From Hartmannibacter diazotrophicus (GTDB taxonomy: Bacteria; Pseudomonadota; Alphaproteobacteria; Rhizobiales; Pleomorphomonadaceae), in contig NZ_LT960614.1 in assembly GCF_900231165.1 (NCBI RefSeq), positions 4,728,001-4,792,000 of the forward strand: a stretch of DNA of 64,000 bases, in the 5' to 3' direction. The notes under the pieces are model-generated. The model was not told the DNA's origin. It did not search any database and saw only the letters and a list, made by a program, of their open reading frames with translations. The number at the start of each line of letters is the position of its first letter. Position 1 is the first letter of the stretch. The position numbers were made by a program, and so were the translations under genes. This document shows positions 38,017 through 47,493 of this stretch, piece after piece.

Positions 38017-39306
38017 GTGCATGATTCACCCCGCTTGCAGGACGATGTTCGCCCGGCGGCGGAGCATCCCGTCTACTGGCTGTCCCCTGCGGGCCTTGCC
38101 GTGCCGCCCGTGTTCGGCTCGGTCATGCCCTTTCCGGTTTCCCAATCCGGCACCCGGCCTGATGATGTCATCTGCCTCATTGGTCTCGGCGCCTCGAACC
38201 CGGAACGCGAGCTACGCGAGATTCGTCGCCAGTTCGGCGCCGCGCCGTATCTTCTGGCCGTTGCCAGCCTCGGGCTTTCCACCGAAACGCGTTTGCGGCT
38301 CATCGAACTCGATGCGGACGATGTGATCGGCGATCATTCCCGCGAGGATCTCCTGATCGCGCTGGCGCGGGCCGACCGGGTCCTCGCCGAACGGCGGTTG
38401 TCCAGCCTGAGAATCGACCGGCTCGAGCGCGAGCGCGCCTATCTCCAGGCCTCCATCGACAGCCTGCCGCCGCCGATCTTCTTCAAGGATCGCGCCGGCA
38501 TCTATCTCGGCTGCAACAAGGCCTTCGAGGCCTATATCGGACTTTCGGCCGAACAGGTCGTCGGCTCCAGCGTCTACGACGTGGCGCCGCAGCATCTGGC
38601 GCAGATCTACGAGCAGGCCGACGACGAGCTGATGGCCGCCGCCGGCACCCAGGTCTACGAAACCCAGGTGCGGTTCGCCGACGGCTCGTTCAGGGACGTC
38701 TGTTTCCACAAGGCCGCCCTCGTCTTCGACGGCGAGCATGTCGAAGGCCTTGCCGGCGTCATGCTGGATATCACCAAGCAGAAGGCATTCGAGGCGCAAT
38801 TGAAGGAGGCCGCGGAACGGGACCCTCTGACGGGCGTCTACAACCGGCGCAAGTTCATGGATGTCCTTGACCAGCGCGCGAGCGCCGCCGCCTCCGGCGA
38901 TGGCCATGGCTTTGCGGTCGCCGTGATCGACGTCGATCACTTCAAGCGCATCAACGACACCTTCGGCCATGCCGCCGGCGACGCCGTCCTCTGCCGGATC
39001 GCCGAGATCGGAATGACCTGTTGCGGCGAGGACGATCTCTTCGCGCGGGCCGGCGGCGAGGAATTCTACTTCCTCATCGACGAGCCGCACGGCGGCCGTG
39101 CGGAAGAACTCGCGCAGGCCCTGCGGCTGGCGCTTTCCCGCATCTGTCTTGGCGAGGGCGCCATCGCGCCGCGCGTGACCGCGAGCATCGGCGTCGCCCA
39201 TTTCCGTCCGGGCCGTGAGGAAGTGCACGAGACGATCCGCCGGGCGGACCGCGCCCTCTATTCAGCCAAGGACGCCGGCCGCAATCAGGTGATGATGGCC
39301 GCCTGA
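38017..39306 (+). CDS. PAS-GGDEF diguanylate cyclase
   Basis: This 429-residue protein is a predicted cyclic-di-GMP synthase. An N-terminal segment (about 1-130) is followed by a PAS domain (about 145-255: SLPPPIFFKDRAGIYLGCNK), an EAAERDPLTGVYNRR linker and a GGDEF domain with an active-site AGGEEF motif. The I-site RxxD is not obvious. Start is GTG 38017 behind GGGAG. It lies between urease and nifB, with no transmembrane segment. The PAS domain may sense a cytoplasmic signal. Confidence 0.9.
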   Translation: MHDSPRLQDDVRPAAEHPVYWLSPAGLAVPPVFGSVMPFPVSQSGTRPDDVICLIGLGASNPERELREIRRQFGAAPYLLAVASLGLSTETRLRLIELDADDVIGDHSREDLLIALARADRVLAERRLSSLRIDRLERERAYLQASIDSLPPPIFFKDRAGIYLGCNKAFEAYIGLSAEQVVGSSVYDVAPQHLAQIYEQADDELMAAAGTQVYETQVRFADGSFRDVCFHKAALVFDGEHVEGLAGVMLDITKQKAFEAQLKEAAERDPLTGVYNRRKFMDVLDQRASAAASGDGHGFAVAVIDVDHFKRINDTFGHAAGDAVLCRIAEIGMTCCGEDDLFARAGGEEFYFLIDEPHGGRAEELAQALRLALSRICLGEGAIAPRVTASIGVAHFRPGREEVHETIRRADRALYSAKDAGRNQVMMAA

Positions 39307-39411
39307 CCACGCAGGTCTGATAGACGGGCAGCGCAAAGCGGGGCCTCTACCGGCTCCTCGCCGATCGGGACGCCGAATGTCCCGCCGCCGGGACCAAGTC
39401 CACAAAATCCG

Positions 39412-39427
39412 TGTCCGCATTCCGACA
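39412..39427. promoter_or_regulatory. NifA upstream activator sequence of nifB
   Basis: TGT-CCGCATTCCG-ACA is a perfect TGT-N10-ACA enhancer centred about 105 bases upstream of the predicted nifB start. The stretch between it and the promoter turns AT-rich after 39465, but I find no full IHF consensus there. Confidence 0.85.
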
Positions 39428-39498
39428 CTGTCATGTCGGGGAGTCGTCGCTGCACTGCGGCGCAAGTGTAATCATATGAAATAAATAGAGAATTTTTC

Positions 39499-39514
39499 TG
39501 GCACATCGATTGCT
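39499..39514 (+). promoter_or_regulatory. Sigma-54 -24/-12 promoter of nifB
   Basis: TGGCACA-TCGA-TTGCT is a full match to the sigma-54 consensus (TGGCACR-N4-TTGCW). The predicted start is near 39525, 25 bases ahead of the nifB ATG. Confidence 0.93.
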
Positions 39515-39549
39515 CCCTCCTTTCCCGAACCTCAGAGGGGGAGTTCACG

Positions 39550-41037
39550 ATGAACCAGCCAGTGATGATATCGCTCGAGAGCCTTGCAAAGCCGATCGAC
39601 GTCGAGGCCCTGAAGGCCGCAGCCAACTCCGGCGGCTGCTCCTCGTCGTCCTGCGGCTCTTCCGCCAAACCCGAAGACATGGACGCGGATGTCTGGGAGC
39701 GGATCAAGGACCATCCCTGCTATTCGGAAGAGGCGCACCACTATTTCGCCCGCATGCATGTGGCCGTCGCGCCCGCCTGCAACATCCAGTGCAACTACTG
39801 CAATCGCAAATACGATTGCGCCAACGAAAGCCGTCCCGGCGTCGTCTCCGAGAAGCTGACGCCCGACCAGGCCAAGCGCAAGGTGATCACGGTCGCCAAC
39901 GAGGTGCCGCAGCTCTCCGTGCTCGGCATCGCCGGCCCGGGCGACGCCTGCTACGACTGGAAGAAGACCAAGGCGACCTTTTCCGAGATCGCCAGGGACA
40001 TTCCGGACATCAAGCTCTGCATTTCCACCAACGGTCTGGCCCTGCCGGACCACGTGGACGAACTCGCCGAGATGAATGTCGACCACGTGACCATCACCAT
40101 CAACATGGTCGACCCGGAGATCGGCGCGAAGATCTACCCGTGGATCTATTACCAGCACAAGCGCTGGACCGGCATCGAGGCCGCGACGATCCTGCATGAG
40201 CGCCAGATGCTCGGCCTCGAAATGCTCACCGCGCGCGGCATTCTCACCAAGATCAACTCGGTGATGATCCCCGGCGTCAACGACGAGCACCTCATCGAGG
40301 TCAATCGTTGGGTCAAGGAGCGCGGCGCCTTCCTGCACAATGTCATGCCGCTGATTTCCGATCCGGCCCACGGCACACACTATGGCCTCACCGGCCAGCG
40401 CGGCCCGACCGCCATGGAACTGAAGGCCCTGCAGGACAAGCTCGACGGCGGCGCCAAGCTGATGCGCCATTGCCGCCAGTGCCGCGCCGATGCGGTGGGC
40501 CTCCTCGGCGAGGACCGCGGCCAGGAATTCACGCTCGATCAGTTGCCCGAGGAGGTCGCCTACGACCCGGCCAAGCGCACCGCTTACCGCGAGGTGGTGG
40601 CCAAGGAACGCGGCGATCACGTCGAGGCCAAGAAGGCGGCGGTAGCCTCCGTCAAGGATGCGGCGGTCGAGGGCGGCAACCTCCTCGTGGCGGTTGCCAC
40701 CAAGGGCGGCGGGCGCGTCAACGAGCACTTCGGCCATGCCAAGGAGTTCCAGGTCTACGAGGCGACGCCGAAGGGCATCACCTTCGTCGGCCACCGCAAG
40801 GTCGAGAACTACTGCATGGGCGGCTTCGGCGAGGATGCCACGCTCGACGGCATCATCGCGGCCCTGGAAGGCATCGACCTGGTGCTCTGCTCCAAGATCG
40901 GCGACTGCCCGAAGGACATGCTGACCGAGGCCGGCATCGACGCCACCGACAGCCACGCCTTCGAATACATCGAAAGCGCTATCGGCGCCGTTTACGGCGA
41001 GCGTTTCGGCACGGAGCTTGAAGTCGAAGTTGCCTGA
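39550..41037 (+). CDS. nifB: FeMo-cofactor biosynthesis radical SAM protein NifB
   Basis: NifB builds the NifB-co [8Fe-9S-C] core of FeMo-cofactor. It has 495 residues. The radical SAM cluster motif is Cys77-x3-Cys81-x2-Cys84 (PACNIQCNYCNRKYDC), and a second conserved region is LMRHCRQCRADAVGLLGEDR. The C-terminal 120 residues form the NifX-like domain (VAVATKGGGRVNEHFGHAKE). A Cys/Ser-rich segment near residues 28-37 precedes the core. It opens the nifB-fdxN-LRV-nifZ-nifT-SIR2 operon under a sigma-54 promoter with NifA site. Confidence 0.98.
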   Translation: MNQPVMISLESLAKPIDVEALKAAANSGGCSSSSCGSSAKPEDMDADVWERIKDHPCYSEEAHHYFARMHVAVAPACNIQCNYCNRKYDCANESRPGVVSEKLTPDQAKRKVITVANEVPQLSVLGIAGPGDACYDWKKTKATFSEIARDIPDIKLCISTNGLALPDHVDELAEMNVDHVTITINMVDPEIGAKIYPWIYYQHKRWTGIEAATILHERQMLGLEMLTARGILTKINSVMIPGVNDEHLIEVNRWVKERGAFLHNVMPLISDPAHGTHYGLTGQRGPTAMELKALQDKLDGGAKLMRHCRQCRADAVGLLGEDRGQEFTLDQLPEEVAYDPAKRTAYREVVAKERGDHVEAKKAAVASVKDAAVEGGNLLVAVATKGGGRVNEHFGHAKEFQVYEATPKGITFVGHRKVENYCMGGFGEDATLDGIIAALEGIDLVLCSKIGDCPKDMLTEAGIDATDSHAFEYIESAIGAVYGERFGTELEVEVA

Positions 41038-41053
41038 CGCATGCAATTGAAGT

Positions 41054-41071
41054 GGTGCCGGAAACGGCACC
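41054..41071 (+). other. GNRA-capped hairpin after nifB
   Basis: GGTGCCG-GAAA-CGGCACC forms a perfect 7-bp stem with a GAAA tetraloop 16 bases after the nifB stop. With no T-run it is more likely an RNA-stabilising or processing element than a full terminator, since the downstream genes need read-through. Confidence 0.55.
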
Positions 41072-41079
41072 GCAAAGCC

Positions 41080-41196
41080 TCATCCCCGGTCGAGGGTCGG
41101 CAGGAACGGGTCAGGAGCCCAGAACCGCTCGACCAAGGATTTTCGACCCGCTGGCGCGTCCGACCGACGGATCTGCCGGCCCTCGTCCGGGGATGA
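41080..41196. repeat. Large imperfect inverted repeat (REP-like) in nifB-fdxN spacer
   Basis: The arm at 41080-41103 (TCATCCCCGGTCGAGGGTCG, then GCAG) is complementary to 41173-41196 with few mismatches. It encloses about 69 bases. It occupies most of the 242-base nifB-fdxN gap. CATCCCCGG/CCGGGGATG ends are common in intergenic palindromic elements. The copy number elsewhere is unknown. Confidence 0.65.
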
Positions 41197-41279
41197 CACC
41201 CAAAGCCTGGCGGCGTGACTGTCCGGCCCGCCAGTCTGAGACACCTTGAGCCAGAAGAACCTTGAGAAGGAGAAAAGCC

Positions 41280-41480
41280 ATGGCCTTCAAGATCATCGCT
41301 TCCCAGTGCACCGCCTGTGGCGCCTGCGAGTTCGAGTGCCCCTCGGCCGCGATCAAGTTCAAGGGCGAGACCTACATCATCGACGCAAAGCTGTGCACCG
41401 AATGCGAGGGCGCCTTCGACACCCAGCAGTGCGCCAGCGTCTGCCCGGTGCCGGACACCTGCGTCAAGGCCGCCGCCTGA
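41280..41480 (+). CDS. fdxN: Ferredoxin, 2x[4Fe-4S], FdxN-like
   Basis: This 66-residue bacterial ferredoxin shows cluster I as Cys10-x2-Cys13-x2-Cys16-x3-Cys20 ([13 protein letters not shown]). Cluster II is Cys39-x2-Cys42-x8-Cys51-x3-Cys55, with another Cys at 61. The long x8 loop in the second motif is typical of nif-linked FdxN types. It likely supplies electrons for nitrogenase or for NifB chemistry. ATG 41280 follows AAGGAG. It lies directly before the LRV gene in the nifB operon. Confidence 0.95.
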   Translation: MAFKIIASQCTACGACEFECPSAAIKFKGETYIIDAKLCTECEGAFDTQQCASVCPVPDTCVKAAA

Positions 41481-41509
41481 GCCTGTGAGGGGCCACGGGC
41501 GACTGGGTC

Positions 41510-42286
41510 ATGGACGAGACCGATCCGCTTCGCGACGAGGACGAGCCGCTCGACTGGCTCGGCAACCCGGTCTCCTGTGCGGACTGCCCGCATGAGGAGA
41601 CGCGGGCGGCCGGCAAGTGCGACCTCGGCAAGACCTGCGTCAAGGATCGGCGGGGACGCCGGATCGACCGCTTCTTCCGGTTCAATCCGGCGCAGGCGGA
41701 GCGCTACCTTGATCACCCCTATTTCGAGGTGCGCACGCTCGCGGCCCGTCATGCCTCGCCTTTCCGGCTCACGGCGTCGATCCGGGATCCCGAGCCGGAT
41801 GTCCGGGCGATGGTGGCACTGCGGCTGCCCCTGTCGCGGGTGATGGACCTTGCCGGCGATCCCGAGCCCAGGGTGCGCATCGCACTCTGCATGCGACTTC
41901 AGGGCGATGCGCTCGCGGCCATGTTCGACGACCCGGACTATACCGTGCGTCACGCGGCGGCCCGGCGGGCCGAGCCTGCCCTGCTGGTCCGCCTGACGAT
42001 GGATCCGGATGCATCCGTCCGGCGGATCGTGGCACGCCGCATCCCGGACTATGCGCTGACCGCCATGGTCGACGATCCGGACCCGGTGGTGCGGATCGAG
42101 GTCGCCGAGCGGCTGCCGCCGGCCCGTCTGGTGCTGATGAAGGACGACGAGGATTTTCGCGTGCGTTTCGCCTGCGCCGAGCGCCTGCCGCCGACGCTGC
42201 TCGGCAACCTCGTCGACGACCCGGATGACATGGTCCGCGACATCGCGCGGGCCCGTCTCGGCGATGTCGACGCGAAGAAGGAGTGA
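41510..42286 (+). CDS. LRV (leucine-rich repeat variant) iron-sulfur protein
   Basis: This 258-residue protein matches the nif-linked LRV family known from Azotobacter. An N-terminal [4Fe-4S] motif has Cys23-x2-Cys26, Cys37 and Cys43 (VSCADCPHEETRAAGKCDLG). About seven alpha-solenoid repeats of some 24 residues follow, each with a DPxxxVR core (DPEPDVRAMVALRL, DPEPRVRIALCMRL, DPDYTVRHAAARRA). Its role is unknown. The next start overlaps or abuts its stop, in the nifB operon. Confidence 0.9.
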   Translation: MDETDPLRDEDEPLDWLGNPVSCADCPHEETRAAGKCDLGKTCVKDRRGRRIDRFFRFNPAQAERYLDHPYFEVRTLAARHASPFRLTASIRDPEPDVRAMVALRLPLSRVMDLAGDPEPRVRIALCMRLQGDALAAMFDDPDYTVRHAAARRAEPALLVRLTMDPDASVRRIVARRIPDYALTAMVDDPDPVVRIEVAERLPPARLVLMKDDEDFRVRFACAERLPPTLLGNLVDDPDDMVRDIARARLGDVDAKKE

Positions 42287-42291
42287 TTGCC

Positions 42292-42612
42292 ATGGGACTT
42301 GGCCGCGAACAGGAAATCGAGGTCCGCAAACCTCCCGTCTTCAAGCCGGGCGAGAAGGTCCGCGCGACCAAGCACGTCAAGAATGACGGCACCTATCCGC
42401 GCAAGGAGATCGGTGAAAACCTCGTGCGCAAGGGCGACGTCGGCTATGTGCGCGACATCGGCACCTTCCTGCAGCAGTTCTACATCTACGCGGTCGAATG
42501 GGTCGACCGGGGCACCCTCGTTGGCATGCGCGGCAAGGAGCTTGTCAGCCTCGACAATCCGCCGCCGCCGAAAGAGACACCGGCGGCCATCGCCGAAGGA
42601 GCAACACCATGA
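42292..42612 (+). CDS. nifZ: Nitrogen fixation protein NifZ
   Basis: NifZ has 106 residues and helps P-cluster maturation of NifDK. It shows the family core FKPGEKVRATKHVKNDGTYP and VRKGDVGYVRDIGTFLQQF, then IYAVEWVDRGTLVGMRGKEL. ATG 42292 has AAGGAG eight bases upstream, inside the end of the LRV gene; a GTG at 42283 overlapping the LRV stop is an alternative. Its stop overlaps nifT by ATGA. Confidence 0.95.
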   Translation: MGLGREQEIEVRKPPVFKPGEKVRATKHVKNDGTYPRKEIGENLVRKGDVGYVRDIGTFLQQFYIYAVEWVDRGTLVGMRGKELVSLDNPPPPKETPAAIAEGATP

Positions 42613-42821
42613 AGGTCATGATCCGGCGCAGCGACAAGGGGCTCTCCGCCTATGTGCCCAAGAAGGACCTGGAGGAACCCATCGTCTTCGTCGAGCGCGA
42701 AACGCTCTGGGGCGGCGAGGTGAAGCTGAAGAACGGCTGGGTTCTGGTGTTGCCGGAAATGCCCGACGACACGCGCCTGCCCATCACCGTCAATGCGAAG
42801 AAGCTCGGTTCGGAGGACTGA
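42609..42821 (+). CDS. nifT: Nitrogen fixation protein NifT/FixU
   Basis: NifT is a small conserved protein (70 residues) of nif operons with unclear function. It begins KVMIRRSDKGLSAYVPKKDL and has EETL-like segments FVERETLWGGEVKLKNGW and LPITVNAKKLGSED. Start overlaps the nifZ stop (ATGA). The SIR2-like gene starts 3 bases downstream. Confidence 0.93.
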   Translation: MKVMIRRSDKGLSAYVPKKDLEEPIVFVERETLWGGEVKLKNGWVLVLPEMPDDTRLPITVNAKKLGSED

Positions 42822-42824
42822 ACG

Positions 42825-43709
42825 ATGACTGATCTGCCCATGACCGAGATGCTGGAAAAGACAGTCGTCTCGGGAACCGAGGCTGTCGCGGTTCTCGCCG
42901 ACGTGCGCCGGGCCCTCCTCGCCGATCAGCTTGTGCCCTATCTCGGCCCGCTGCTCCTCGCGATCGAGAGCGAGCCGCCTGTCCCGACCGCACCGGAGGA
43001 GGTGGCGGCCGCGCTCCACGCCAAGGCCCCTGCGCCGGGCCGCATCCGCACCAACATGTGGTCGGTCGCCCAGTTCATCGAAAGCCGGCGGCACCGCAAG
43101 ACGTTGCAGGCCTTCATGGCCGAGATCTTCGCAAGACCCGTGCAGCCGACACGGCTCCACCGCTTCCTTGCCGGTCTCAAGCTCGGGATGATGATCGACA
43201 GCTGGTACGACGGCGCTCTGGCGAGCGCCCTGCGTGACGCCGGCCGGACGGACTTCGTCGAGATCCAGGGCGTGACCCGCGCCGGCGAGTTCCGCGATAT
43301 CTGGACGAAGGTCTACGGCCCTGATGGACGGGAAGTCCTGCCCGAGACGGCCGAGAACGCGACGACCGTGCTCTATGCGCCCCACGGCGGCGTAAACCCG
43401 GTCGGCAATTTCCTCGTCGCCGACAGCGACTATGTTGAGGTTCTGACGGAAATCGACATTCAGTCGCCGATCCCCGCGGTCGTGAAGGACCGGCGCTCGG
43501 CGCGCGGCTTCCTCTTCGTCGGCTGCCGCTTCCACGACCAGATGCTGCGCACCTACGCGCGTCAGATCATGAAGCGATCGAGCGGTCCGCACTATGCGTT
43601 GATCGACGCAGAGACATTGACGAAGAACGAGAGGAAATTCCTGGAGCAGCAGGGCATTCAGGCGATCGACCTGCCCCTCGGCCAAGCGGTCGAAGCACTG
43701 ATCGACTGA
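42825..43709 (+). CDS. SIR2-like domain protein of the nif operon
   Basis: This 294-residue protein resembles SIR2_2-type Rossmann domains. It has YLGPLLLAI near the N-terminus, a central RLHRFLAGLKLGMMIDSWYDG block and VLYAPHGGVNPVGNFLVADSDY. A C-terminal ARGFLFVGCRFHDQMLRTYARQIM resembles the NAD-fold FVGYSxxD/GxSLxD region. The canonical deacetylase GAG and HG motifs are incomplete, so NAD hydrolysis or binding is unproven. Similar genes follow nifZ/nifT in other alphaproteobacteria. It is the last gene before a strong terminator. Confidence 0.8.
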   Translation: MTDLPMTEMLEKTVVSGTEAVAVLADVRRALLADQLVPYLGPLLLAIESEPPVPTAPEEVAAALHAKAPAPGRIRTNMWSVAQFIESRRHRKTLQAFMAEIFARPVQPTRLHRFLAGLKLGMMIDSWYDGALASALRDAGRTDFVEIQGVTRAGEFRDIWTKVYGPDGREVLPETAENATTVLYAPHGGVNPVGNFLVADSDYVEVLTEIDIQSPIPAVVKDRRSARGFLFVGCRFHDQMLRTYARQIMKRSSGPHYALIDAETLTKNERKFLEQQGIQAIDLPLGQAVEALID

Positions 43710-43765
43710 AGGTCCTGAGCCGACTCATCACTTCGCGACGGTTCCCCTGCCGCGCGTGACCACTG

Positions 43766-43799
43766 CCGGCCGCAACCAGGTTGCGGCCGGATTTTTTTG
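43766..43799 (+). terminator. Rho-independent terminator of the nifB operon
   Basis: CCGGCCGCAAC-CAG-GTTGCGGCCGG forms a perfect 11-bp stem with a 3-base loop, followed by A and seven T residues. It lies 57 bases after the SIR2-like stop and should end the nifB operon. Confidence 0.93.
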
Positions 43800-43854
43800 T
43801 CGGGATGTCCGGCGATAAACTTCACGGAAGCGTCGACGTCATTGAGAAATAGGC

Positions 43855-43930
43855 ATGGTCCGCGCAGGCGGACCATCCACGAAAGCTGGCCAACCAGAAT
43901 TTTCGTGGATCCTCCGCCTTCGCGGAGGAT
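43855..43930. repeat. Three-hairpin palindromic element (REP-like)
   Basis: Three abutting hairpins span 76 bases without gaps. The first is ATGGTCCGC-GCAG-GCGGACCAT (43855-43876). The second is CCACGAAA...TTTCGTGG with inner CTGG/CCAG (43877-43908). The third is ATCCTCCGC-CTTC-GCGGAGGAT (43909-43930). It lies between the convergent nifB operon and nifA. The design resembles dispersed REP/BIME units of alphaproteobacteria. Confidence 0.8.
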
Positions 43931-44004
43931 GACAGGATAGGGCATGCCCGGATCGTCAGATCCGACCTTCGCCTCCGATCCCGTCCTGCCGGTTGAAAAC
44001 CCCT

Positions 44005-45786
<1,782 letters not shown>

Positions 45787-45958
45787 CACCGATCTCCTTT
45801 TGGAGAATAACTGTATTTTCAGGATTTATTTTAAGGGAGGCTAGCATCGAACTATTCTAATGTCGTGCGCGAATTGTCGTCATTAACTATCCGTGAATGC
45901 ATAAAAGTTCTGCAAATACAATATACTACTATTAGTGAAACTACTCATCGCCGACCCT
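45787..45958. promoter_or_regulatory. nifA upstream region
   Basis: These 172 bases are clearly more AT-rich than the surroundings and lie between nifA and the end of the SDR gene. I find no TGGCAC-type sigma-54 promoter and no TGT-N10-ACA site, so nifA is probably driven by a different sigma factor. CTCCAAAAGGAG next to the start is palindromic and includes the ribosome site. Confidence 0.55.
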
Positions 45959-46786
45959 CTAGAGCAACTGTCCGCCATTGATATGGATTTCCTCGCCGGT
46001 AACGTAGCTCGAGGCCGGCGAACACAGGAAGGCGACGAGTTCGGCCACCTCTTCCGGCCGGCCGAGCCGGCGCATCGGGATCAGCGGCACGAAGCGCTCC
46101 TCCGTTCCCGGCGACAGGATGTCGGTGACGATTTCCCCCGGCGCGATGGCGTTGACGCGAATGCCATGCGGGGCGAAATCCGCCGCCATTTCGCGGGTCA
46201 GCGCCGAAAGCGCCGCCTTGGAGGTGGCATAGGCCGTCCCGGCGAAGGGGTGGACCTTGGAGCCGACGACCGAGGTGATGTTGACGATCGCCCCGCCCGC
46301 CATCGCAAGCTCGGTGAAGAGGCCGCGGGCCAGCATCAGCGGCGCAAGGAAATTGACGTGGAAGACGCCCATCCAGGTCTGGTCTGGGGTCGTCAGGGAA
46401 TTGAGCCTGCTGCCGCTCGCGTCTTTCGGCGAGACGCCCGCGTTGTTGACGAGCGCATCGAGCGGTCCGCCGCCGAGCCGAGCCCGGATTTCCTCCACCG
46501 CAGCGGCAAGCTTGATCCGGTCGGAGAGATCGATCTCGACGTGATCCTCGGGACCGGCATCCCAGGGGCAACGCACCGCATCGAAGGGCTGGCGCGAGCA
46601 GGTGATGATCCGCCAGCCGTCTTCGGCAAAGCGCCGGACGATGGCGTGGCCGATGCCCCGGCTCGCGCCGGTGACGACGGCAACGCGCCTGCGGCCTGAC
46701 GAGTCCTGCCCGCCCTTCGCACCGGCTTCGGTCAAGCCGTGCGGCACCGGACAACCGGACGGAGCAGGCGGCGACAGCGAAGTCAT
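45959..46786 (-). CDS. Short-chain dehydrogenase/reductase (SDR)
   Basis: This 275-residue classical SDR has a cofactor motif [15 protein letters not shown] (about residues 36-50), NNAG in [12 protein letters not shown], a catalytic Ser in [11 protein letters not shown] and YxxxK in [14 protein letters not shown]. The C-terminus [14 protein letters not shown] is typical of FabG-like reductases. An N-terminal extension of about 34 residues is extra. It is the last gene of the ahpC-ahpD-SDR operon, 16 bases after ahpD. Substrate is unknown. Confidence 0.88.
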   Translation of the reverse strand: MTSLSPPAPSGCPVPHGLTEAGAKGGQDSSGRRRVAVVTGASRGIGHAIVRRFAEDGWRIITCSRQPFDAVRCPWDAGPEDHVEIDLSDRIKLAAAVEEIRARLGGGPLDALVNNAGVSPKDASGSRLNSLTTPDQTWMGVFHVNFLAPLMLARGLFTELAMAGGAIVNITSVVGSKVHPFAGTAYATSKAALSALTREMAADFAPHGIRVNAIAPGEIVTDILSPGTEERFVPLIPMRRLGRPEEVAELVAFLCSPASSYVTGEEIHINGGQLL

Positions 46787-46802
46787 GGCACTTGCCCCTC
46801 GT

Positions 46803-47348
46803 TTACTCCGCGGCGACCGCCACGGGCGCTCCGGCCACTTCCAGCGCCATCGCCACCGACTGGATGACGGCCGCATAGCGCACCGCCGTCTGGATGGTCG
46901 CGGAGGAAACGTCGGCCTCGCGCAGCACCTTCTCGTGGCTGTCGATGCACATGCCGCAGCCGTTGAGGGCGGAGACTGCGAGCGACCAGAGCTCGAAATC
47001 GGCCTTGTCCACACCGGGCTTGCCGATGACCGACATGCGCAGCCGCGCCGGCATCGTCCTGTATTCCGCGTTCGAAGCAAGGTGCACGAAGCGGTAATAG
47101 ACGTTGTTCATCGCCATGATGGTCGCCGCAGCACGGGCCGCGTCGAGCGCGGCTGGCGTCAGATGACCGGCGGCCTCGCCCTCCATTGCCGCCGCCACCT
47201 CCGGGTTGCGGGTGGCGTGGCCGCAGGCGACCAGCAGACCGTATTTCTGCTGCGCCGTCAGCGTGTCGTCCTCGACGAGCGACGACAGATTGAGGCTCAC
47301 ATCCTTGGCGAAACCCGGCAGGCGGGCTCTCAGTGACGCAATGGACAT
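46803..47348 (-). CDS. ahpD: Alkyl hydroperoxidase AhpD
   Basis: AhpD is a carboxymuconolactone-decarboxylase-fold disulfide reductant for AhpC. It has 181 residues with the redox site Cys131-x2-Cys134 and His138 ([15 protein letters not shown]), plus the upstream Glu in [11 protein letters not shown]. In mycobacteria AhpD recycles AhpC with dihydrolipoamide. ATG 47348. It follows ahpC by about 145 bases, in a spacer with a perfect 8-bp hairpin, and precedes the SDR gene closely. Confidence 0.92.
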   Translation of the reverse strand: MSIASLRARLPGFAKDVSLNLSSLVEDDTLTAQQKYGLLVACGHATRNPEVAAAMEGEAAGHLTPAALDAARAAATIMAMNNVYYRFVHLASNAEYRTMPARLRMSVIGKPGVDKADFELWSLAVSALNGCGMCIDSHEKVLREADVSSATIQTAVRYAAVIQSVAMALEVAGAPVAVAAE

Positions 47349-47383
47349 GCGTTCGGATTCCCTTCGATGCCATCCGTTCGAAC

Positions 47384-47404
47384 GACCATCCAAAAGGGAT
47401 GGTC
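47384..47404 (-). other. Hairpin in ahpC-ahpD spacer
   Basis: GACCATCC-AAAAG-GGATGGTC is a perfect 8-bp hairpin, next to a CGTTCGAACG palindrome at 47375-47384. It could set the ahpC to ahpD expression ratio, as ahpC is usually made in excess. Confidence 0.5.
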
Positions 47405-47493
47405 CGCAAGATGATCCACACTCCGGCCAACGACCCGGCGGCGCCATCCACGGTCAAGGCGTGGCGGTCCGCCGGGCCGAAACCGGGCGCGGC

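Noticed and set aside
47340-47420. Another copy of the three-hairpin element of 43855-43930
   Set aside because: Only a short GGATGGTCCGC stretch is shared. The other hairpins are missing, so it is treated as a separate hairpin.
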